Below the pieces are notes generated by a model. The model did no database searches, was not told the DNA's origin, and saw only the letters and a list, made by a program, of their open reading frames with translations. Of a DNA stretch of 64,000 nt, positions 1 to 12,000 are shown piece by piece. Source of the stretch: Selenomonadales bacterium UBA7018. Lineage in GTDB: Bacteria > Bacillota > Negativicutes > Selenomonadales > Selenomonadaceae. Each line of letters begins with the position of its first letter. Positions within the stretch are counted from its first letter, which is position 1. The DNA is taken from positions 1-64,000 of the forward strand of contig DJWY01000037.1 of assembly GCA_002448305.1 (NCBI GenBank), read 5' to 3'. The position numbers and the translations under genes were made by a program.

Positions 1-3000
1 TTCAAGCCGTGTGATATACGCGCCTTTATAATCGTCAGTGCCCGCTATCAATCCCATATCTATCCACGATTTAACTAAATTGCTTTCGTCGTTGCTGGCG
101 TTATCGCGAACTTTGTCCAGCGCGTCGACAAATTTTCCGTTGGCAGTCAAAGTTATATCGCCGTTCGTCGAGACGATTGAGCCGACTAGGAAATCATTTT
201 CATCAGTTTTGACAAGCTTAATATCGCCTTGCGCCGCCGCTGAAATTGCTGACAAGTCTGCAGATTCTTGCGCATTAGATTTTATCTTCAGATTGATTGA
301 GCCGTTCAGAGAATCCAATTTGATATTGCGAGCATTAACCGACGCGCCGTCAATCGTCTGCTTAATATCGCCTTGCGCCGTTAACATTACGCCGCCATAT
401 TCGCTCTTTAGCGCGTCAACTATCACATTGCCCGCCAATTTTTTATCATTCAAAATGCCGCCTTGAACGTTAATATCTATATCGCCCACAGTTGTCCGCG
501 CATTGAGTTTTAAATCGTCCTTGCGGTGATTAGTTATATCGATATTTTTTATGCCCGTCCGCGCCGATAAATTAATATTATCAGTGGCAACCATGACGCC
601 TTCCTGAATAATGTCGCCGCCGTTCGCCGCAATATTTAACGTGGCATTGTCATTTCTTATATTGCCCGATAAATACAAATCGCCGCCCGCCGTTGACATG
701 TTGAACAGATTGATTGTCGGATTATCCTTACCAATCATTCCGACGCTTACGGGGTAATCAGCTTTCAGCGAATAAAGATAAGTTTGCGTCGTGCCAACTT
801 TCTTATTCCAGAAATGGTGCCAGTGATGATAGTATCCGAAAAAGCCGCTCTTGGTGCGATAAGCCGGACGGTCTATGCCGTAACGAGTAAAGCCGACTTT
901 ATTTTGAGCGAACAGCTTTAGCACTTCGTCTTGAGCTTGGTTATAAATTTGATAGCCTTCGCCTAACGGATTCTTTTTGGGGTCGTCCTTTGAAGTTTCG
1001 TTATAGGTGTTGGACATATCCTCATATCTGCCGGTGTAATCTGGGTCGGCTCCATTGCCCCAGCGGCTCATAACTTCTTCCTTGTAGTAATGATAAACCG
1101 TCGTTTGGTCAAGCCCTTGCGCCCAACGATATGTTAAGCCCTCTTTTGGATTGTAAGTCGATAATTTGCCGACAGTCAGCCCGTCGCTAGTTGTGACTTT
1201 TCCCTTTGAATTGTTAGCCAGCCACGCCGAATAATTATCAATGGTGCGCGTCTGTCCGCTTGAATACTCGGTTAATTTATCCTGCGCGGTGTCCACGATT
1301 TGAATAATGCCGTTGCCGCCGGAGCTTGTCACGTTGCCGATTTTCATATCGACCGTTGAGGAGTTTCTAATATCAATATCGCCACTGCCGTCCGCTACTA
1401 CAATTTTTCCGTTGCCGGTGGACATTATCCGCCCTGCTAAGTAAACTTTTCCGCCAGCCGAATTAATATCCTCAACGTACAGCTTTTTATTGTCCTTGTC
1501 GTAGTAAATTTGCGGCTCGTAGTATCTGTAGCCGTTCTTGTCGCTTTTTACGCCGCCTTCGTTTACTTTGTACATTGTCACGCCATTAAAGAACACTGCT
1601 TCGGACGCATTATCAACATCTTTTTGCGTTACGCTCGCCTTGTAACCGTTATAGCCCGCTTGAATCAGTCCGTTAATATTAATATCGCGTGCGGCAATGT
1701 ATATGGCGTCGCCGGCTATCCTGCCCGTGCCGCCCTTGTACATTGTGTTATATGTTTTAGTTTCGGTTTTGTCGCTCGTGGGCATTGAATTATCCCAGCC
1801 GACATCGGAACGCAATTTAGCGGCGTCATCTTTATATGCGTCTTCGGGCGTGTACGCAATATTAACAATGCCGTCAGTGTAGCCTTGCGATATGCTATCT
1901 TTGGCTGTCATTTCTATGCTTAAGCCGTTGACATTTGCGCCGCTATTTATTCTGATACTGCCCTGCTTATTGTTCAGAATAACATTGCCAACCGGATTAT
2001 GTATATCCTTCGTGACTTCTATATAATTTATCGGCGTATATTGCAAGGTCGCGTTCTTATCGTCTTTGGGCAAAGTGTCATAGCCTTCGGCTTTCGGGTT
2101 TGGTTTCATCGCAATGGAGCCGGAGCCGGAATAATTATTCGTTACGCTTATCGTTGGAATTTCCGTAGCGTTGGCAATTTTGAGGTCGGAGAAGTTCGCG
2201 CCGGTCTTCGAGACGTTTATATCATTTATTGCCGGATTGCTTGAAACTGCTTGTCCGTTATAGTTGATATTGCCGCCTTTATCGGCTATCGTCAAGCGGT
2301 TCGTTATTAGATACGCGCTTGAATCATTTTTAATATCAATTTTCGGCACGCCGCTTGCGTTTAATTTGCCGCTTCCGGTGAAATCGCCCGTGCTGACGTT
2401 GATACTTCCGCCGCTTACTTCTATATCAGGTATCTCCAACGCTTTTATTTCTATCGATTTGACCTCTCCTACTTTAAATTCTTTCGCGCCGCCTTCCAGT
2501 TCGACATAACTGCCTATGCCCAATTTTATCATTTCGTTTTCGAGCGCAGTCTTTTCTTGCTGAAAACCGGTATAAGCTGTCACATCGCCTTGATATTGCC
2601 CCAAAAGTTTTACTACTTCGTTGTAGCGGTTAATCAGATATTCATTGGGGTAATCGGTATTTCTCGTCGTTATGCCGTTGTAAATTTGTTGCGCGAAAAT
2701 TTCCTCGCTAGTCTTGCCCGTGAAGTCGTAATTCTTCTTTGTTATGGTATAGTCGCCGCTCTTTACGCTATATGACAGCGGTTTAGCCTTGCTATCAACC
2801 AAAATGAAACCGTCGGGCAGGGCGACGCCGTTTATATTTATCGTAACGTTCGGAGTACTGGCGGCTTTCAATTCCCCGTCGACTTTGACTTTGTTATTGT
2901 GCTTATAATCGCTTGTCGTTACGCCGCCTTTATCGCTAGTTACCACTTTATGATTAGTGTCATCTGACCACGTGCTTCCGTAGAATGAAAATTCCTCATA

Positions 3001-6000
3001 AATTTCGTTGCCGGCATTGGAAATTATATTAATGTCGTGCGTGGCTTGTCCATATGCGCCTTTGTTTACATTGACATTGGCATTGGTCGCGCCCTTGCGG
3101 ATAATATCTGCGCTACCGTCGCTGATTAGCGTTTGCACTTGCGAAATTGCTTGCGCAAAGCTATGAACTCTAGCTCTATCGCCGTTTAAATTTGCGCCTG
3201 CGTAAAGGTTTAAATCCTTCGCGCTCTTTAGCGTTCCGTCAACCGTTATTTTCGGATTCCTATTCATTTCGATTAACGTTTCGGCGCGAACATAACCGCC
3301 CGTTCCGGCTTGCGAATAACCTTTTGCGGTCGGATTAAGTTCCAAGTTATCATGAGCGGCTAAAGTTATTCCGCCGTCTGCGTAGGAGCCGCCCTCATTT
3401 TTGAGCGTTGCGTTTTTGCCGACGGAAATATTTTCATTGGTTGTTATATAGTTATGCGATTTGACCCAACGCAAGCTAGCAAGTAAAGAGCCGCCTTCTG
3501 CATATGCGTCATTTTTTAAATCGTAGTCGTTTAGCGCGTCATAATTCTGCGTAGCGGTCGTAGTTATCGTGGCGTTTTTGCCGATATTTATATTTGCGGT
3601 CTTATTGGTCGTCGCGCTTGAGCGTTGATAGTCAACGTCATCGACTACGCCGCCCATGCGCCCAAATAACGTATAGTCGTAGTCACTGCTATATTTATCC
3701 GTCTTGATATAGTTTTGGGAATTAATGTTGACGGTTTTGGAGTTAATATTTGCGCCTTCGGAAATTGTCGCAGTGGACGTGCCATTTATCACGTTATCGA
3801 GAGAACCTTTACCGCCGGTGAGGATTGCGCCGCGTGCGCTGTAGCCGCTGATATATGCTCCGTCGTGCTGATTTGCATTTAGCGTTAAAGCGTCGGCAAT
3901 GTTCCATGTGCCTTTCAAAGTCGCGTCGGACTTGTTATTAACGTCATTATCAGCATGCGCCGCCGAGCCAAAATCGCCGCCGAGTGCGCCGCCGGTACCT
4001 TTTGCCGCCACATAACTTTTATTTTCGCTATCGGAAGTGATATTCAGCGCGGCGAGTTTATTTGCATTTTCTACCGTCGTATCATTGCCGACCGTGATTG
4101 AAGATTTATCTTCGGCTTTGGTGTAAGAGGAAATGTCATTGACATTGGCGATGAGCGCGTAAGCGTTATTGCGCATAAAAGCGTTGCGGCTGGCTTTATT
4201 AAGTGCGGTTGCGTTCAGCGTAGTTTCGTCGCTATAAATTTCGTTGCCAATATTAATTTGCGCGGTGCTAGTAGTTTTGGCGGTCATATCGTCGACGTTT
4301 ACTCCCAATGCCGAACCGTTTATTGCAAAGCCTTCTGCTTGAGCGGTATATTTGCCGTCCTCGCCGATTTGCGCTGTGATATTTATAGTTTTGTTTGAGA
4401 AAGTATTAGCGTCGGCAATGGAAATGGCAGAAGTAGTTTTAGAATTAGCCAATCCGTTTGCGATTATCGCGTTTAATCCCAGATATGCTTGACCGTTGGT
4501 ATTGGCATAAGTTTGCGCGCCATTGAGCGTATTGAAATTTAAATTGTCGCCGCTGAAGGTATTGCCCGCGTCTTTGACGTTGATAAAGTTTTTGGAAGTG
4601 TCATTAGCTTCGGAAGTGTTGGTTTGCACGCTCAAAGTTCCCGAAACGCCGACTGCTAGTGTATCGGTTGCGCGGCGCGTATGGTTTTCGCTGTTGAAAT
4701 TAATCGTGGGGGCAGTGAGCGTTGAAGTATTGCTAACTTCAATTCCGGTCTGGCTGGTGTTGGTATTGTACGCGAAAACGCCCGTATAACCTAAACCTTT
4801 AAAGCCTGCGTCTAGGATATAACTTTCGCTCTTGGAATTATCGGTTGCTTTGGCGTTGATATTCTCGGCGGCAGTGATTACGGCATTGGAGATTAAAATT
4901 TCGCCGGTGCCGTTGGTCTCCACGTTGTTATAACCGACACTTACTCCCAGCGGCGTTAGCGTCGCATTATACATTTTGGAATAGATACCGTCCGAGCCGG
5001 TTTGCCCGTTAGTAGTGGAAATGTCGATATTTTTAGCGTTAAGTGTGGAGCCGACAACATTAGCCGTATTTGCGCGGCGAGCCTCTATCGACGTTGAGCC
5101 GACGCCAATTCCAGCGATTAAAGCCGCATTGCCGCCGCCCGAAGTTATGCTTAGGTCGTTATTTTCGGTCGAGTTGATTGAAATATTATTCGTGCCCGCG
5201 TCGATTGTCGAACCGTTCGTTACGCTTGCGAACACGCCATTTTTCAGCGAGTTATTATAATTCACCGTCGCTGTATAACGTTTCGTTAGCGTTTCATTGA
5301 TACTATTTTTAGTTTCAGCCGAATTGGTATGGACGCCGCCGAGCAAACTATTTACCATGTCGTCATTTATGAAACGTGTTTCCGAGCCATATTCGCGAGT
5401 CAATTTATCGCTAGCGGAAGCGGCATTTTCTTTTGAGGCATTTTCGATTTTCATTAAATCTTTGGCACTGACAGGTTTTCCTAAATCGCCTTCCTGCAAA
5501 TTGGCTAAACCGCTATTAATGGAAGTGGACATGCGATTGACGTCGACCGCAACGCCGCTACTTAACGCCGCCGCTACTACCGTTTCATCTGATTTATGGT
5601 CGTCGCGGGCATTTATATTAACGTCGCCCGCCGCATTGATTGTAGATTTATCAACGTCGGCAGTAACTTTGTTATCGAAAGTGGCGTTGGTGACTGCGAC
5701 CGCCGCGCCCAATGACGCAAAAAATGTCTTAGAAATATTAAGCGAAACCGCCGCAACGCCCCCATCGGCTTTTATCTCCGACGTATTTTTAGCGTTGACA
5801 TCAACCGCGCCCACGTCAAGCGTTGAACCTTTTATTCCAGCGTGAACGGTATTGGTAATGTAGTTGTTATTGATACCAAGCGCGACAGCCGCCGCTAAGC
5901 CGGGATTACCCGCATGCACTGCTACACCCATTGTCCCGAATGCACCCGCGATTTTGGAATTATTTTCTGCATTGACATTGACTGCGCCTTTTTTCTCGCT

Positions 6001-9000
6001 AGTCAACGTCGAGTTATTAATTTCAGCGTTGACGGTAGAATTTTCGCGCATGAGCCCATAGCCCATATCAAAAGTTGCGCCCGCATTTGAGCCTAAATCG
6101 ATAGCCGCGCCGACCCCGATATTTGTTGCGTAGGCGTTATCTTTATGGTAAGCATCAACATTGACTTTTCCGGAGTGATTAACGGTTGCATTTTCGATTT
6201 TAGCAGTAGTAGTGCCTTCCATTTGATTGCGAACGATATTATCACCTGACGCCGCCGCGAAAACTTGACTTTTATCCGTCGCGAACGACGCACCGACTGC
6301 GATATTTAAATTAGAAAGTCCCTGCCTGCTATCGGCTTTCACGTCCAGATTTTTAACATTGAGCGTCCCGCTGTCGACTAGCGAATTAGTCTCGCGCTCA
6401 ACCTGATTTTCATTCCACAGAATACCAATAGCAACCGTGCCGCTAACTGCCGCGTTGCCTATGAACGAGCCGTTATTTGTATAATCCGCCGCATTGACGA
6501 AAGAATCAGTGTTTCTGGCAGTCAAGTCAGTGTTTTCTACCTTAGCATTAGTTGCGCCGCCGATTTTATTAATATTGACGGTACCGGAGACGCCTACGCC
6601 AAGATTATTGCTAATACGAACGCCGATAGTAGCCAAATCGGAGCTGATTGAATGCGTCGCCGATGAATTCACCACCAAGCCCGATTTAGAATTATCCTTT
6701 CTGCCGTCCAAAAGTCCGCCACTTTTCCACATATCTTTTGTGACGTAGTTATCATTTAGATTTTTATCAGGATTGGAATAGCTAATGGCGTTATCGGTGG
6801 AGCCTGCGACGTCAAGCTTTGATTTATTAACGAGCGCATCGGTATTGCCGGTAATTTCGTTGTAAGCGACCGAGACACCGACACTGCCGCGCCCGCCAAC
6901 GTCAATATCTAGTGCTCCGGCATAATTAGCGAGCAAGTCATCAGACTGCGCGACGACGCCGAAATTTTTAGTTGCTTTGACGTTTTCATTTTCTACGAGC
7001 GTTTTAGCGGAGTTATCGATATAGTTATAACTTACGGAACCTGCCGCGCTAAGCGTTGATTTTCCGCCCGCGCCGCCGATTGCCACGCCCAAAATATCAG
7101 CATTGGAATTAGAATTCATGCTGACGTTGCCGACGTTGCTAGCCTTATCGGAAATGCTATCGTGTTTGAAATTGGCTTCGGTGCTCTGATTAAATTTATT
7201 GACGGCGACCGCAACCGCGCCATTAACCCAAGAATTGCTAGAAAAATTCAGGTCGAGCACGGCGGCGGCAGTATTTATTTTATTATCGACATCAGTAGAA
7301 GAAATTTTTTCTTTACCGTTATCATCATAGGTTTTGAAAGCGAGTTTATCGGGAGTATTCTTGCCGCTAGTGGCGTTGATTGTGACATTGACATTTCCAG
7401 TTGTTTTATCTTCGTCGATAGTGGAGTTGGAAATTTGAGCGACATTATCCTTGTTGACTTGAGAGACAGCGGCAGCACCATTAAACGAGCCATAAGCCCC
7501 GCTGATTGCGATTCCTAAGCCTACGCCAACAGTAGTCATGGAAGCGTTATCGGCGGTTTGAACGTTGATAGCGGGAATTTTATCTTTATTTTTATCATCT
7601 TTAGTCGTGATAGTGTCAATTTCTGCGTTAGTGATTTGGGCGTTAAGAATTTCCTTGTTATCGGCAGAACCGATATTTGCATAAGCGACCGCGCCGCCGA
7701 GCGCGATTTTTCCTTTATTGCTGATATTGACATCGCCGGCAACGGTCGTTTTGGAAGTGTTATCGGTAGCAATGACGTTAAGGGCGTTGACGTTGTTAAT
7801 GGTTGAGCCGTCGACGATTGATTTAGTGGAATTGGTGCCCATATTCAAGCCGACTGCGCCATTTAGGGCGCCCTTAGAATTGGAGTAAGTGACGCCCGCG
7901 CCGACTGCCAGTGCGTAATTATTATTAGAGGACGCCGCGCCGAAGTTTTTAACATTCCACGTTCCATTTTCGACGTTAATGCCGGTGGTGTTATTCATAG
8001 CGTTATAAGCGAAAGTCAGCCCGCCTGCGAATGAACTTGCAAGCGCGGCTTGACCGGCTACGTTGACTATATGCGCATTTGATTGCGCGGAGCTAAGGAA
8101 ATCATTAGTGGCAGTGACATTGGAATTTTTGATATTAATCGTGCCGTCATTAACAATATCGCTGACGCCGAAAGAACCTGCCGCGCTGAAAGATTTATTG
8201 GAACCGGCAAGCCCTAAAGTTACGTTGACGATATTTGAATCATTGGTTGTATTGGCGTTAAGATTTTGCGCGTTGATTAAAGTATTGTTATTAATGTCGA
8301 CGTTCATAAGGTTAGAGACGCCAGCATAAGAAATACCCAGACCGCCCGCGCCAGCCTCAGAAGTTGAACCGCCCGCGCCGAATGCCACGTTGACAATATT
8401 TCCGCCGCCGTCAGCATTAAATTTAGATTTATCGGAGCTATCAAGATAATCTGTCGGGTCAGTATTTATGGAGTGGCTGGAAAGATAAGCGTTGCGGCTA
8501 TTATCGTTTTTAGTGTCGAGGGCGTCGACGTTTACAATGCCGGTTGATTGGAAAGTTTTAGTATCATTTAGGAAGGCGCGAGAGTTATTGTTAATGTCGG
8601 AAACAGCGACTGCGCCGCCGAAAGAAAAACCGCTAGTATTAGAACCGGCAGTAACGCCGCCCGCTACCGCCACATCTACTTGATTAGCTTTTTTATCGGC
8701 AGTTATATCGACGTTTGCGAGATTTTCATACGTGCCGCCCTTTATGCCGGATTGCATATCGTTAGTAATTTTGCTTGCCGCCGCAGAGCCGCCGATATTA
8801 AATCCTTTTCCGCCGGAACTACTTCCCGCAATATCGAGCCCGCCGGCAACTTGCAAAGAATCAATCACCGCTTTATTTTCAAGCGAGCCGCCATTAACGG
8901 TGTTACCAATTAAAAGGGCGTGGGTGTCGCCTTCAACGAAATTGATTGACGCCGAAACTGCTACATCAACATTATTTCCTTGATTGCCGGAATTAGTCGA

Positions 9001-12000
9001 GACGGCAAGCCCCATACCTGCGGCAACGTCGGAATCGTCACGGTTGGCGGTATTTTTAATGGACGTGGCGTTATTTATGGTAGAATTTTTAATAATGGAA
9101 TCAACGTTCTTGGAGTTATCGGAGTAAGCGACTGCGCCGCCGATTGCTACGTTGGTATTTTTTGCGGCTTGGGAGTTGCCGAAGAAATTAAAAGCCCCTG
9201 CGCCCGCCCATGAACCGTTGAAGCTATCATCATTTGCGGAAACGTCTATATTTTTAGCATTGATTTTGGTATTTGAGATAAGGGAGCCGGTCTCGCCGGA
9301 TTTAATATTGATAGCGGCAGAGCCTGCGCCCGCGATATTGAGTTGATTTTGGGCAGCTTGATTATCGACGCCGGCATTTGCGCCCGCGCCGCCGTCTTCA
9401 TTTCCTGCGGCTTCTCCTGCTTGATTGGCGGCGTCGTTAGCATTTGGTTGACCAGATTTAAATTTATCGTCAATGGCGTTGCCGAGCATTTTACTAAGTT
9501 TATTGGCTGGCCATTTGAAAGCGGTTTCGACGTAGCTAAGTTGAGTTTCGCCCTTACCAACAATACCGTTAAATTTATCGGCTAGCCTGTGCGATTCTGA
9601 ATTCTCCGTGCCTTCGACTGCGATTGAATTTATAATTCCGGTATTTTCGGCTTTAGTGTTGAAGGTATCGGCAGAAATTTCGCCGGTATCTGCGGAACTA
9701 TCACCCAATTTCTTTGTATAATCGTCGCCTAAAATATCTTGCGTGGTTTTAGCGATTTTAAGGGTTTTGAGTTCAGTTTTCTTATCGATAATGATATTTT
9801 GGTCGGTAGCGTTTTCAATATCTTTTTGGAGATTAGTAATATTATCGCTTAGTGAAGAATTAACGCCGTTATCAGCGACCATAACTGAAGTAGTGCCGTC
9901 ATTGGAAAGAACATTTATCGCCGCGCCGAAAGATTTCCCATTTCCATTGCCCATAGTGATTGCGCCGTTTACCGACGTTATATAATTTTCGCTAAGGGCA
10001 TTGAGTTCGACCTTTCCGGAACCGTTTAGTTTAGTTGAATCGTCAAGGGCAAGAACACTATTTGCAGGCGATTTGATATAGCTGACCATGCCAGTTATTG
10101 ACGTTGAATCCGCCTTGCCGTTGCCGTAAATTATATTAACGTGTTTAGCATAATCTTTAGTTTCAAGCTTAATATCTTTGGATTTAATTTGGGAATTTTT
10201 ACCAAAAGCGGTAACGGCATTATTTTTGAAATTTCCGACAAAGACGCTGATACCTGCGCCGCTATTTTGAGCTTCGGAGCTGGTTAAATGTTCGCCGCCC
10301 ATGCCGGTTATCGCCACGACGCGATTTTGAGCAAGGGAATTAGTATTGACCGCGCCATTTTCGGCAGTGATTACGGAATTTTCGCCGCTGATAATTCTTG
10401 AGTTATTGAGCATAGAATTTATAGAGAATGAGCCGGCGGCTTCTAATTTAACGTCTTTATTACCGTCAGCCCCTGCGCCGAATGAAGACCGCGCATAATA
10501 ATTTGCATAGTTAGCGGGGTGGAGAAAAGCAGTTAGTTTGCTCGGAAGTCCTTCCAAATCCGTTTTTAGTTTAACGCCGTCATCTAGTGCTTCAACTGCG
10601 GCATTGAATTCTTTTGCCTTTGCGTCATTAATTTTTTTATTTAGGTTTTCGAGAGCTTGCATATATTCGGCAGGGTCTTCGGTCTTTTCCAGTTTATCGG
10701 CTTCCTCGCTAACTTGGCTTTCGTAGCTTGAGAAAGTGTTATAAATATCTTCGCCTAAATTTTTTACATCGTCTGCAATGTCCGTAAAAGCTTTTTTAAC
10801 GCTATCGACGACCGCTTCAAATTGATTGTAATTCATGCCCGAAGTTGTTTCGAGCTTAACGTTGCCGCTAGTTGAATTTAATTTTCCGTCGTTGACAATA
10901 TCGGCGTTATTAGTAATATCGGAAACTAAGACGCCCAAACCAATCATAGCATTAGTTTTTTGCTTGGAAGTCTGATTATTAACGCTGGAAGTTACATTGA
11001 ACGCTTGCGAAGAAATATCATTTTTAGCGGAAATATCAATATCGTTTTGGGCATTGAGCGTGGCTTTTTTGTCGACGTTGACTTTCGCGTTATTATTCTG
11101 CAAGAAGACGCCGACAGTTACGCCGCTTTTAAAATATTTGCCGTCGAAGAGTTTGGAGAGAGTTGAGCCGCCTGCGCCTTCTGGAACATTTTCCGCCGCC
11201 TTTTGTAGGAAGGACGTAGCTTTAGCCATGAGATTACTAGAAATGGAGTTTAGGAAGTCGGAACCTGTTACCTCTGTCCAATCTTTTATTGGCTTAATTG
11301 CCCTGCCGGTTGTTGTGCTAGCCGTCAGAGAGTTTTTAAAAGTGTTAGTGGCGTCCAGATTTATGCCGCCCTTTTGAGCCGTGATTGCGCGATTGACATT
11401 GACATTAGCAGTAGCAGAATAATCGGTAATATCAACGGCGGTAGTAGTGGCAATGTCGTCATTTTCAGTTAGAGTGGTACTGCCAACGCTCGTACCGGCA
11501 GTTGCGGCGGTAGCTGAATTGGAAATGGTATTTTCGGTTTTAGCAGTCGCCGAAAATGCTTTAGCGTCTTTAGAATCGGAGCCGCCGACTATGATTTCAT
11601 CGTTAGAATTGATATTGACTTCGGCTGAAGTTTCGCCGTCGATTACGCTGACTGCTATATAATGCGTATCTTCCTTAATGCCCTCTTCACCAGAGGATTT
11701 CCCGACGACAGTAGCAGTGTTAGCGGTTGCGGAAAGGCTCGTTATAGCTTTGGCGTTGATTGCCATTGTGCCATCTGATTTTAATTTGCCGTCGATATTG
11801 ACAGTAGCTTTATTAGTCGCGCTGATGACGGCTACGCTAGTTGCGGGAATCCAATCAGTAGCTTTAGTCGTGCCGGATTTAACTGCGGGCGTAGTTGCGT
11901 TGATAGTTACGTTTAGAGTACCCGTCGCGCCAATATCCATATTGCCTTTGGATTGAATATCGGCGTTATTTTTTATATTGACGGTGGCTTTGTTAGTTTT

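Noticed and set aside
5297..5845. 182-codon plus-strand frame inside the left adhesin region, one of many between 38 and 12415
   Set aside because: Shadow of the minus-strand adhesin frame, which is open for 4327 codons and has a signal peptide, TPS motif and family-typical repeats.
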